Shown in pieces: positions 44,532 through 55,176 of a DNA stretch of 64,000 bases (within the stretch, counting starts at the first letter, position 1; every line of letters begins with the position of its first letter). Where the stretch lies: contig JAOANR010000013.1 of assembly GCA_030278955.1 (NCBI GenBank), forward strand, positions 44,304,191 through 44,368,190. Reading direction: 5' to 3'. Both the position numbers and the translations under genes were made by a program. The notes under the pieces are model-generated. The model was given only the letters and a program-made list of their open reading frames with translations. It was not told the DNA's origin and did not search any database. The DNA is from Hygrophila difformis (taxonomy: Eukaryota; Streptophyta; Magnoliopsida; Lamiales; Acanthaceae).

Positions 44532-45880
44532 AGAAACAAGGCACTAGTGTTGTCCTGAGCAATTTTTATTGTGTCTGAACTCCTCTGATATGGTCAATAT
44601 ATATTTGATACTTATATGTCAGAAAAAGAAAAAAGATCTATTGATATTTTGTACTTACCATCTATACATAGTAAATTTGGGATTCATTTCATCCTTTTTA
44701 ATAATGTTACTCACTTAAATGAGGGAACATTTTTCTCCTGTCATCACTAAAATGCCCCTTTGTGCAGCGCAGCGCGGATGACACGGATTGCAATAATGTC
44801 CTTTTCGAGGGGCAATGCGCGCCTCGCCCCGAGGAAGTTGTTTAGATGTTGATTCCATCAGCATTCATGTACACGTCTAGACCGGTTTATTCACTCCATA
44901 ACTACATATGATAAAATTAGTGCTTATCGTTTTCTGCCAAGCGAGAATGGCAAGACAAGTGAACAAAATAATAAGACAACTGATGAGTTGAACTTAGCCA
45001 AGCTTGTGAAACAGGACTAAGGACCTCAATCTTTGTCCTCTGTTATCGAAGATATGAATTGAAACTAGTGATGATAATACAATGTATGTATAGGGAATGA
45101 TGATCGTATCGATCGATCTATGGATATAATTGCAAGAAATGTCCATATTTTATGGCTTCTGTCATTTTCTTACTACTCTGAAAACTACTATTTGTTCTGT
45201 ATTTTGATCATGACCACTCTAGGAAACTGGTAGTTTGGTCCTTTACTATTTGCATTTACACTTTTGGTCTTGATAATTATTTGTATACCAATTATAGGCT
45301 CCCGATTAAATCCCATGGCACTCTACATATATTATTTATGTTAGAAACTAACTGGGATACGAGATTCCAACCAAAATTCACTGGAAATGAGTGGAGTAGC
45401 TCATATCTATATAAACAATAGTGGATCCCAACATATAGGCAATGTAGAATATTTAACACAATACATTACTCCTTTACTTTCATCCTTATTTCTACTTACA
45501 TTACTATAATTTATTGGCTACCAATTCCAACGGCATCTTCTAATTAATAATTACTGACAAAAATTATTCGAGTACAGTTTTATTTCTATAATTCTATATT
45601 TGGAGACAAATTTGAAATTGTTACCATCTTCTTAACTGCATTTATAACACAGACTCACAGATAATAGTATTGTAATTTAAAAAACATCCGAAAGTGGAAA
45701 AAAAATAAAAATATTGTTACTAAAGTGAGTCTTGTGGCTATCTCATCTCTTCCCCTGAGAGTGTATCAAACATTGGTTAGGTAAAAAGCGCCTTTGTAGT
45801 CTGTATCAATTTTTATTTTATTTTTTTCCCTAAAAGTTATGAAATGCCTTAACCATTTTGCCATATATGAATCAAAGGTC
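44532..45880. other. 5' flank of the subtilase gene, no gene recognised
   Basis: AT-rich, with no supported exon. It separates the subtilase start from the MIR395 cluster. Promoter elements of the minus-strand subtilase should lie in the part near 44540-45000, but I see none I would name. Confidence 0.45.
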
Positions 45881-45963
45881 CTCAAGAGTTCCCCCAAACG
45901 CTTCAGTGTGTATTTTGCTTTGAACGCAACCCACTCAATGAAGCAATTGAGGTAACTCTTGAG
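45881..45963 (-). ncRNA. MIR395: MIR395-type hairpin, copy 1
   Basis: On the minus strand the outer stem CTCAAGAGTT pairs with AACTCTTGAG. The mature 21-mer lies on the 3' arm at 45886-45906, starts CTGAAGCGTTTGG and ends GGGAACTC. The 5' arm carries GCTTCATTGAG, as in known MIR395 precursors. miR395 represses ATP sulfurylase and SULTR2;1 transcripts when sulfate is scarce. Confidence 0.85.
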
Positions 45964-46039
45964 AAATTTCGATGAATTGCTCTATCCATGTATGGATCAA
46001 CATCGACACCAGTAAACATTGTGTCATTTATCAAATCTC

Positions 46040-46125
46040 CACAAGAGTTCCCCCAAACGCTTCAGTGGGCATAATTTGCTTCCAAGGCAATCTACTCAAT
46101 GAAGCGGTCTAGGAAACTCTAGGAA
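46040..46125 (-). ncRNA. MIR395: MIR395-type hairpin, copy 2
   Basis: The mature 21-mer is at 46045-46065 on the 3' arm of the minus-strand hairpin and is identical to copy 1. The 5' arm AGAGTTTCCTAGACCGCTTC pairs with it. Confidence 0.85.
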
Positions 46126-46210
46126 AAATCTGATGACGACTTGTTTGAGCTTGTTATGGTACGGCTTCACATAAACATCGATAATCTTCGTGTCTCACTT
46201 ATCAAACATC

Positions 46211-46299
46211 CCCGAGAGTTCCCCCAAACGCTTCAATGATTGTGTTTTGCATTCGATGCATCTCATTCATCAATGAAGCGGCCAGAGGAAACTCTTGGG
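46211..46299 (-). ncRNA. MIR395: MIR395-type hairpin, copy 3
   Basis: The mature 21-mer is at 46216-46236, beginning TTGAAGCG rather than CTGAAGCG. The outer stem CCCAAGAGTT pairs with AACTCTCGGG. The spacing between mature copies is 159 and 171 bases, so the array arose by tandem duplication. Confidence 0.85.
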
Positions 46300-46357
46300 A
46301 AAATCTGATGGCTTGTTTGAGTTTGTTGATGAACGAAGAACTCTCGTTGACACGGCC

Positions 46358-46364
46358 TTATATA
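46358..46364 (-). promoter_or_regulatory. TATA box upstream of the minus-strand MIR395 array
   Basis: The minus strand reads CTATATAAGGCC, about 60 bases upstream of hairpin 3. It is the best candidate for the start of a transcript covering hairpins 3, 2 and 1. Confidence 0.55.
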
Positions 46365-46465
46365 GTGAATCAATGATGCATTGACATGCTTTGGAAATTC
46401 TGTGAGTGATGGAACTTTAATTTGCAAGTCATTCATGCGATCAGACCATCATGAGACATTTCATG

Positions 46466-46484
46466 AAGAACATTGAATCTGGCC
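46466..46484 (+). promoter_or_regulatory. UPE-box-like motif near the MIR395 array
   Basis: CATTGAATCTGGCC matches the core of the UPE box (CATTGAAYCTRGAC) bound by EIL3/SLIM1-type factors in low-sulfur promoters, with one mismatch. It lies about 100 bases upstream of the TATA box of the minus-strand hairpins. Confidence 0.45.
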
Positions 46485-46962
46485 TTGAAAATGGGATAAA
46501 TGAAGAATATGTAATGAGTATGGTATGATAGAATAAGTGGATTCTGGCATATTTCCATTTCAGTAGCCATCAAAATCAGCCTCTAAATTCATCATGGTAT
46601 AAACATATTTCTGGGGATTTAATCTGCTATATTTTTGAATTTTGATGATTAACCAGATGGATTATGAATAGCAGAAATGTACAAGAGAGAATAAGTGTGG
46701 ACCAAAAAACCCAAAAAATAGAGGGTGACCACCAGTGCACTTTTTTTTTTTTTTTTTTTTTGACCTTCTAACTTAGCCTACATTCTTGACCAGGTTCAGA
46801 TACTCCCATATGAAGGTGTTGTCCTTTGCCTGTTTAGTGTCTACTTAATACACCTAAACATCATCAAATTAAGGTATATATCCAGTCTGTTAGAATACTA
46901 CAATTTTTAATTTCCTATATATTCAATGAAATTTGTGAAGAGCAAAGGCATTTTTTCAAGGA

Positions 46963-46976
46963 AATTGAACCTGGCC
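46963..46976 (+). promoter_or_regulatory. Second UPE-box-like motif
   Basis: AATTGAACCTGGCC repeats the UPE-type core, within a 60-70 bp block that resembles the block around 46460-46520. It lies between the minus-strand array and the plus-strand hairpin. Confidence 0.4.
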
Positions 46977-47410
46977 GTGAACACGGGCATGTGAAGAATT
47001 AGTACATGGAATAACAGGTGCAGGCAAAAGAGGAAAAGTACAGACAACATAGCACGCTTGACAGGAAGCATATGATCGTAGTATATGTGATTACTACTCT
47101 CCAATCTCGACCTCCAAACAGATAAATTCATTAAGATTCTCCCCCAGTCCTCCTCCCATTTCCCATAACTCCGTCCAGGTACAGTTCCCATATGACCAGC
47201 TGCTGATCAGCTTTCCTTTCATTAAGATTCATTCATCCACGTGTGAAAAAAGTGAAATCAGGCAGTGAAAGACAATTTCGGAAATCAAATTTCAAGAGAA
47301 CGATATGTGGCCCTATTTATATCGAAATCAAATTTCAAGAGAGGATTTTTGTAGAGAAGGAATAAGTGCAAAGCATATAAGGAGGTATGATGTATCGATC
47401 GATCAGGTGT

Positions 47411-47502
47411 TCCTTGGAGTTCCCCCTGACCTCTTCATAGCGCCATTACATATATACCTGAGCGAAATGCCGCCTCTGAAGCGTTTGGAGGAACTCCAGG
47501 GC
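47411..47502 (+). ncRNA. MIR395: MIR395-type hairpin, copy 4, opposite strand
   Basis: Here the mature-like 21-mer is on the plus strand at 47476-47496, starting CTGAAGCGTTTGGAGG, so it has one A in place of G within the G run. The 5' arm CCTTGGAGTTCCCCC pairs with its end. A TATA-like TATTTATAT lies about 95 bases upstream at 47314. Confidence 0.75.
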
Positions 47503-47524
47503 CCACCTCATCAATGATAATGCC

Positions 47525-48288
47525 CAAAATATCAAGGTTATTAAGATCTAGATTTAAATTTTAGGATCTTACGATCCTACGATCCCACAAAGCCAAAACG
47601 ATCAAGATCTCTATGGGATCTAAATTAGGGTGGGATCTGGATAAGATCTATAGGATCTATACAAGATCTTAAGATCTTTGAACGATCCGATCCCACTCCC
47701 TCTTATTTTTCATCTCATTTTTTCATTTTTCCGTCATCCATTGTTTTCCAAAATCCAGATCTAGGGATTTTTTTTGCATCTCCATCTTACTCGCATCCCC
47801 TTCATCTTCCTCTTACAATTCATCTTCTTCTTGTTGACGTCACCGTCGATCCCCCTTCTCTTCCTATCGTCGTCCTCGCATCCCCTTCCTCTTTCTACCG
47901 CCGCCCTTGTCGTAGCATCCCCTTCCAGCACCCCCTGCTGATGGAGATCTTAGTCCTAAACCTCCAGCCCAGATGGATTCCAGCCCAGATGGATGATGAT
48001 TAATCCAATGAGACAGTGGTTGAGAGTGACGAAAATGAGGAAAATTCCAATGATAAATTCAACCTAGCTCAAGCATCATGTCTTAAATGCTCAATTGTTA
48101 TCTTTTTTTGCTAGATAAATTATTATTTATTGATATTGGTTATTGTAATTTGCTAATATGCAATATGAATTTTTTTTTGTCCTAATTTCGTAGGATCTTA
48201 GTATCTGAATACAATCCTACGATCCCGATCTTGCAAATGGAAAAACGATCCTACATAAGATCTAGATTTTGATAACCTTGCAAAATAC
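47525..48288. mobile_element. hAT-like element with long inverted ends
   Basis: The element 47533-48280 has inverted ends CAAGGTTATTAAGATCTAGA and TCTAGATTTTGATAACCTTG. Flanks CAAAATAT and CAAAATAC make an 8-bp duplication with one mismatch. GATCCTACGATCCC-type blocks are repeated under both ends. The CT-rich middle holds no intact transposase. Confidence 0.7.
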
Positions 48289-48379
48289 TATCATCCTGTC
48301 ATACTTAGCTGTTTCGAATTAGATTTTGATAACCTTGCAAAATACTATCATCCTGTCATACTTAGCTGTTTCGAATTTT
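48264..48379. repeat. 58-bp tandem duplication across the right end of the hAT-like element
   Basis: The unit begins AGATTTTGATAACCTTGCAA and ends CTGTTTCGAATT. It includes the end of the inverted repeat plus about 40 bases of flank, and occurs twice head to tail. Confidence 0.8.
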
Positions 48380-48679
48380 TTTTAGTATGTATATAGAATC
48401 TTTAATTAGAATATGCAAAGGTCGTGAAAGTGTAACACGGATTCTTTTTTTTTTTTTTTTGAATTGCTAGAGTCCATAATGTAAATACTTACCCTAAAAC
48501 ATGGGTATTTGCATTCCCACATAAATAAATGGGGATTATAATAATAATGGCAAGCTAATCTAGACTATTTCATTCAATAATAGTATTATCATTATACAGC
48601 ACAAAAATATCCATATTATTATATCAATTATTGAAGCTAAGGTTGATACTTTATTACATTGAAAAATTGATAGGAAAAA
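48380..48679. other. AT-rich spacer with a T homopolymer
   Basis: This stretch lies between the hAT-like duplication and the defensin-like gene. A T run near 48446-48460 is present, and the part next to 48680 is the probable 3' untranslated region of the defensin-like gene. Confidence 0.4.
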
Positions 48680-49117
48680 TTAGCAACGATAGACACATAG
48701 GCAACCTCCACCAACACAACTACCATCAAAGGATCCTTCATTCCGGCAAGCACTATAACAATTATCGCCGTCGTCCCTGCTTTGGCACACCGGAGAACTG
48801 TATGTCCGGCTAGGTTTAGTACAGAACTTCGCTTCAACTTCATGATGATGATGTACAACTGTAAATATATGTGAATATGTTAGGTTATATGGTCAATATA
48901 TGGAAAAAAAGAAATAAGGAGAAATAAAAGTTTTCATATTATTATTATACAAGAAAAAATTATATATAAAAAAATATATAGATCGACGTATATAAATTTA
49001 ATTGTGTGTTTGTGTGTGCTCCCTGCTTGCTCATATTTATATGGGGACAACATTGTACTTACATAAAATGAAGATGACAAAGAACGTCATTACATCATAG
49101 AATTTCTTCGCCGCCAT
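48680..49117 (-). CDS. Defensin-like secreted peptide (DEFL), 2 exons
   Basis: Exon 1 (49063-49117) encodes a hydrophobic signal peptide beginning MAAKKFYDVMTFFVIFIL. Exon 2 (48680-48858) encodes the mature peptide, 77 residues in all. The phase-1 intron inside the signal region is the usual plant defensin arrangement. The mature part has eight Cys spaced X11, X8, X3, X9, X4, X1, X3, with the Cys-X3-Cys and GSC...CLC elements of the CS-alpha-beta fold. Such peptides are apoplastic, mostly antimicrobial or reproductive signalling. A short His run precedes the first Cys. The gene is intact and is too small to show as one long frame. Confidence 0.82.
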
Positions 49118-50500
49118 GGAGAATAAGTGATGTGCTTCCCAACTTGATTTCTTCTTAATAACAAAATTATTTCATTTTTTGAATACCAATTAAAACTATT
49201 TATTTAAGAGGAGAATTGTAGTTAATGGAATGAATATCTATATTAAGCGAATTTTAATTTGAATACCATATATAATAGTACATATTTTAATTTTCCATAT
49301 AAGAGATCAAGGAAATAATTGGTAGTATCTTTCCGGAATTTTGATACTATTTCCACAAAAAATGAACTGTATAATTGGTAGCATAGCACGATACAGAATA
49401 TTTTGGCCGAATGGGTTCTCATCCGGAGTCCGCATATGCGGAGTGTACCCGGAAGGCACGGATTGTGCTGCATACACTCACAGACACATATGACAGTAGA
49501 TCATCAAATTGACTTTCTGTTTTTTATTCGAGAGAATGGTTGGTAATTAATAAGATTTTCCATTTATGAGTTGTACTAAAATCGTGCACAATTTATCAAA
49601 TTTGATTAACCCCATTTTTTGGAAAGATTATGTGTATTTTTTATTTTTAGTATGGATTTGGTGTTGAATATTTGACCTCACCAGTCTTTTTCTATTGGAC
49701 CACATTTGTTCCTAAAATATTTTAACACATTTGCCATTTGACATCACTAAAAAGTCTTTTTGAAAATGACCCAACACCCCCATCCCTTCAAACCTCCGAA
49801 ACCGACTCAGCAAACCCCTCCCCCCGCCCCCTCAAAATTCATGTGCTGCGATACTGTTCATATTGTGTTTTGCCCATGAGTAACTTATGCTATGGAAGTT
49901 GCAGTACCATGTTCTGTGTTAAAATATTACTTATGCTGCCATGAGTAACTATTACTTATGCTGTGCATGTGCATATTGTTCAGACGATGTATTTCCGCAT
50001 ATTCTAGAATATTCATGTGCTGCCATACTGATCTCCCCATGAATAACTTATGCTCTGTAAGTTGTAGTACCATGTTCAGTGTTAAAATATCAAATAAGAT
50101 AATTTGCTGCCAACTAGTACATTATTTGTTCATGTGCTGGCTTCCCCTACCAAATAAATGATCCCTGACTATTTGTACATGTGCAATTATTACTTCCACT
50201 AATTAGTGCAATCAGTGATCCATTTTCCTTTTTTAATTAATGCGTCTGTATGGAATCTAATACCCACATCTTGACGAGTAGCATACGGTCAGCATTGTCA
50301 AAACACGTCCGCATATGGGCACTATTAATCCTCCGTATAGTAACTCTATTGTATTTTGACAATTAAATTTCAATTCAATAAATACAAAAAATAAATATAA
50401 ATAAATAAATAAATAATTTATGACTTCCATCCATTCTCCTATTTCCATATCAAGAGAATTCCTTAACTGCATCCGTGACCATGATCTGCTTCCCATGATT
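49118..50500. other. AT-rich intergenic region with a local repeat
   Basis: No gene is recognised. Two similar segments (about 49876-49930 and 50038-50092) share ATGAGTAACTTATGCT-like and AGTACCATGTTC-like stretches, suggesting a local duplication. A TAAA/AAAT microsatellite lies near 50390-50416. Confidence 0.45.
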
Positions 50501-50509
50501 TCCAGCAGT

Positions 50510-50625
50510 CAGCCAAATCAGGAGTCATGGCACAACTGCTTGCTCCACCCCAACCGCTGATTGAGATTCAGAATTTTGGCTCACCGGCAGCGGCGTCGGA
50601 CAAACATTTTGGAGATGGCCGAAAC
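50510..50625 (-). pseudogene. LINE ORF1 fragment left of the copia insertion
   Basis: On the minus strand this continues the zinc-knuckle region that is interrupted at the copia target site: right of the element the frame reads to HCGRF, and here it resumes GHLQNVCP. It belongs to the same LINE copy as 54396-55075. Confidence 0.7.
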
Positions 50626-50866
50626 TGTTAAAAATTAAACTCATTCCAATGTCAGCAAAGTCATTACCGACAACAAGCCACTGTCAAAAGAAACGGCTGA
50701 GTTCTTCAACCATTGCAGATTCATTTGTCAAAATTGATGTATTTTATATCTTTAAGTTTGTAATCCTTCCGGCTATAAATAGCCGTGTAATTTTAGTGAA
50801 AAATGCAGAACGAGATTTAGAACAATAACATCTAAACTCTCTTCTCCCCAATTCAAAATTCCAACA

Positions 50867-51166
50867 GAAACGACCACAATGCATACGCATCTTATTTAGG
50901 CCTCTTATTTAGGCCTTCGTACGCAACATAGATGTTACCTTACCTTCGACACCAACCTTACCCAACAATGGCTCATCAAGGTTGATTTCGATACAAACTC
51001 GAGCATATCTACCCCGGGAGATGGCCGACGTATTCGTACCAACCTTAATAGGCGTCCCAACGGCAGACGCAATAACTCTCAAACAACTCTCCTTATACAA
51101 GATTACGTTTAGACCGGGGAAACGTACCCAAGTTTGGATAGTATTTACCTTAGTCGCCTCTGGGTC
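50867..51166 (-). pseudogene. Duplicated LINE ORF1 fragment inside the copia element
   Basis: The minus strand encodes DUF4283 residues (TWVRFPGLNVILYKES to CIEINLDEPLLGKV). It is nearly identical to 54396-54691, with an extra 13-bp repeat (TCTTATTTAGGCC) near 50900. Confidence 0.88.
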
Positions 51167-54100
51167 AATTGATGAAAGACGAATGGGCAATATCACATTC
51201 GGTGACCTGTCGAAAAGGCCAATTGAAGGTAAATGAGATATTACATTTGAGTTACATAATGGAAAACATCTATGCATTTCTGATGTTTATTATGTACCTG
51301 AAATTAAAAGTAATCTGCTGAGTGTTGGCCAATTGCTCGAAAGGGATATGAAATCCAAATGAAAAATTTGGCTCTTAGTTTGCGAGATAAGAATAACAAG
51401 TTGATCACACATGTCAAGATGACGACGAACAGAATGTTTCCCCTGAAGCTCACTATAGATGACTCAAAATGCTTGAAGGCAACTACTTTTGATAACGGCA
51501 AGTTATGGCATCTCCGGTATGTGCATCTTAACTTTGATGCATTGAAATTGTTACAGAAAAAGAATATTGTAACAGGACTGTCGCAGATTGAATCCTCCAA
51601 CAATGTTTGTGAGGTCTGTGTCATGGGAAAACAACATCGACACACCTTCAAGAAGTATGGCACGAGAAGAGCTAGATCGCGACTTGAGCTAGTACATTCT
51701 GATGTTTGTGGACCAATTACTCCAGTTTCTCTTGGTGGAAACAAGTATTTTCTTACCTTTACAGATGACTACAGTGGAAAAACATGGATCTACATGATGA
51801 AAGAAAAAAGTGAAGTTTTCTCTAAATTCAAGGAATTTAAAAACCTTGTTGAGAAACAAAGTGGGTGCCAATTAAAGTGCCTACGGACAGATCGTGGTGG
51901 AGAATACACATCTCGAGAATTTGATCATTTTTGTAGAGAGCATGGGATATCACACCAACTCACGATGCCCTATACACCACAACAAAATGGTCTTTCAGAA
52001 AGAAAGAACCGAACAATTTTGAATATGGTTCGATGTATGCTGAAAGAGAAAAATATTTCCAAAGAATTTTGGGGTGATGCTGTAAATTGTTCTGTCTATC
52101 TGTTGAACAGGTCCCTGACAAAGAGAATTGGAGACATAACTCCCGAAGAAGCCTGGAGTGGGAAAAAGCCAAAAGTTGATCATCTGAGAATTTTTGGAAG
52201 CCTTTGTTTTGCAAAAGTGCCAGAAGAAAAGCGTACAAAGCTTGAAGATAAAAGCCAAAAATGCATTTTTCTTGGCTATGGTGAAAATTGCAGCGGGTAC
52301 AAACTGTACAATCCTGTAACCCGTAAAGTGGTGATGTCAAGAGACGTTATCTTTAATGAGGATCAAACTTGGAGATGGAATGAAGATGAGCAGACCAAGC
52401 ATGTTCCTTTTGATGATGAACAGGAAAAGCAAAAAGAACAACAACAACAAATGGAGAACATGGTACCTGATCATGTTGAAGTTGAAAGCCAATCCTCTGA
52501 TGATAGTCCTCTTGTGAGGAACAAGAAGGGTCCAGGACATATATGACTCCAGTGAGCAAATTGATGATGAATTCAATAATTTCAGTCTATTTGCAGGTCT
52601 TGACCCATTGACATTTCAAGAAGCCTCTAAAGAATTTAAGTGGAAAAAAGCTATGGAGGAAGAAATTCAAGCCATTGAAAAGAATAATACATGGGAGCTC
52701 ACATCACTTCCTGACAAACATCGAGCAATTGGAGTCAAATGGGTGTTCAAGACGAAAAGAAATTCAAGAGGAGAAATTGAAAGGCACAAAGCCCGTCTCG
52801 TTGCAAAAGGGTACAATCAAAGATATGGAATTGATTATGAAGAAGTCTTTGCCCCAGTTGCCCGGCTTGAAACAGTGAGGCTGCTCATTTCACTAGCAGC
52901 TCAAAAGAAGTGGCAGATACATCAAATGGATGTTAAATTTGCATTTCTGAATGGAAATCTTGAAGAGGTTGTCTATGTTGAGCAACCACCTGGATTCATA
53001 ATTGAAGGCCAAGAAAACAAGGTGTACAGGTTGAAGAAAGCGCTCTATGGATTGAAGCAGTCACCAAGAGCTTGGAATTCAAGAATTGATAAATACTTTA
53101 TCGAAAATGGATTTGTAAAGTGCCCATATGAGCACTCCCTATATGCAAAAAGAAACCTGTCTGGAGAATTTTTATTGGTATGTCTATATGTTGATGACAT
53201 TATCTTTACAGGTAATGATAAGGCCTTGATTCAGGAGTTCAAGAAATCAATGGAAAAGGAGTTTGAAATGTCCAACCTGGGGTTGATGCAATACTTCCTA
53301 GGCATTGAAGTCAAGCAAGATAAAGAAGGAATTTTTATCTCACAAGAAAAATATGCAAAGGAGATCTTGAAAAAATTCTCAATGGAAGATTGTTGTAGTG
53401 TCGACACTCCGCTGGAGGTTGGCACCAGATTGACTAAAGAAGGAGAAGGAAACCCAGTAAATCCAACCTACTACAAAAGTCTTGTGGGATGCTTGAGGTA
53501 CATAACCTACACACGACCTGATATCTTGTTTGGAGTTGGTCTTGTTAGCAGGTACATGGAAACACCAAAAACTTCACACTTGAAAGCTGCGAAAAGAATT
53601 TTGAAGTACATCCAAGGGACAATCAGCTATGGCATGTTATACTCTACAAATCAAAGCACTGAATTGGTTGGATTCAGTGATAGTGATTGGGCTGGAAGCA
53701 AAGAAGATCGAAAAAGCACATCAGGATTCGTGTTCTACCTCGGCAGAAATGCATTTACTTGGTCATCAAAGAAGCAACCCATTGTCGCGTTATCGACTTG
53801 TGAAGCAGAATACATTGTTGCTGCTGCATGCGTGTGTCATGCAATTTGGCTGAAGAAATTGCTTGTAGATTTGAAGATACAACAAGAAAGTGCAATCAAG
53901 ATTCATGTGGATAATAAGTCTGCCATTGCTCTTGCAAAAAATCCAGTTCATCATGAAAGCTCAAAACACATCGACACCCATTTTCACTTCATACGGGAAC
54001 ATGTAAAATCAAAAGAAGTGGAGCTGAAGTATGTCAGCTCAAGTGAACAAGTCACAGACATCTTTACCAAAGCACTGAAAGTTGAAACCTTCCAGTATTT

Positions 54101-54167
54101 GCGCAAAAAGCTCGGAATCCAAGATAATGGAAGAATGAGTTTAAGGGGGGACAATGTTAAAAATTAA
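51167..54167 (+). pseudogene. Copia Pol, truncated and frameshifted
   Basis: Coding begins in the protease (GNITFGDLSKRP), with a stop at 51234-51236 and a frame change before 51359. The frame 51359-52546 holds the pre-integrase and integrase (HSDVCGP, RTDRGGEYTSREF, NGLSERKNRT). After another shift near 52530, the frame 52608-54167 holds reverse transcriptase ([11 protein letters not shown] near residue 195) and RNase H ([16 protein letters not shown]). The wording of the motifs is Tnt1-94-like. Confidence 0.9.
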
Positions 54168-54395
54168 ACTCATTCCAATGTCGGCAAAGTCATTACCGAC
54201 AACAAGCCACTGTCAAAAGAAACGGCTGAGTTCTTTAACCATTGCAGATTCATTTGTCAAAATTGATGTATTTTATATCTTTAAGTTTGTAATCCTTCCG
54301 GCTATAAATAGCCGTGTAATCTTAGTGAAAAATGCAGAACGAGATTTAGAACAATAACATCTAAACTCTCTTCTCCCCAATTCAAAATTCCAACA

Positions 54396-55075
54396 GAAAC
54401 GACCACAATGCATACGCATCTTATTTAGGCCTTCGTACGCAACATGGATGTGACCTTACCTTCGACACCAACCTTACCCAACAACGGCTCATCAAGGTTG
54501 ATTTCGATACAAACTCGAGCATATCTACCCCGGGAGATGGCCGACGTATTCGTACCAACCTTAATAGGCATCCCAACGGCAGACGCAATAACTCTCAAAC
54601 AACTCTCCTTATACAAGATTACGTTTAGACCGGGGAAACGTACCCAAGTTTGGATAGTATTTACCTTAGTCGCCTCTGGGTCAAACTCCGCCGACCAACG
54701 CATAACAGCCACGACGACGCGATCGAACACCATCCAGGCGGCCACAGGTAAGCACTTTTTCACGATCCGAATCCATCGCAAATTTGGCTATAAAACAGCC
54801 ATGGCCAACATCTAATAAATCAAAACCACCATCAAGTTTCCAGGCGCTGAGATAAGCGGTGCTTGATGATATTGAAACCCAGGGTGATCCCCCAATGGCT
54901 TGAGGATAAGGGTCCTTTTCCAAGGTTCATAAAGTTCATCCAAGACGTACAGTTTTGTGAAACCGCACCACAGGGCACCTCTGGTGGATCCCGGAACGAT
55001 CGATAGAGGCCAATTTCTCCTCAAGTAAATCACGCACACCAGAATTCGACATCATCACGTCGCGAAAAGAAAGGG
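54396..55075 (-). pseudogene. LINE ORF1 fragment right of the copia insertion
   Basis: The minus strand reads DUF4283 with frameshifts (ELYEPWKRTLIL, then ISAPGNL, then TWVRFPGLN). It is the N-terminal part of the LINE ORF1 into which the copia element inserted. Confidence 0.82.
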
Positions 55076-55176
55076 GACCAGAATTTGACTACAGTACTTA
55101 TAAGGAATGATTGAGCATGATTTTTTTTTTATTTATTTATTTATTAAGTATTTCATTAAGTAAATCTATCCATATA

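Larger units (their letters stand above)
50621..54400 (+). mobile_element. Rearranged Ty1/copia element (Tnt1/Tork-like) inside a LINE fragment
   Basis: Two 241-bp LTRs (50626-50866, 54155-54395) begin TGTTAAAAATTAAAC and end CCAACA. GAAAC precedes the left LTR (50621-50625) and follows the right one (54396-54400). Right after the left LTR there is no primer site or Gag. Instead it is followed by GAAAC and about 300 bases of LINE sequence that also follow the right LTR. Copia coding starts abruptly within the protease at about 51167. A polypurine-like TTTAAGGGGGGACAA precedes the right LTR. Pol is broken by at least three frame defects. Confidence 0.88.

Noticed and set aside
47305..47517. 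70-residue plus-strand frame
   Set aside because: It runs straight through the MIR395 hairpin copy 4; hairpin structure explains the sequence better than coding.
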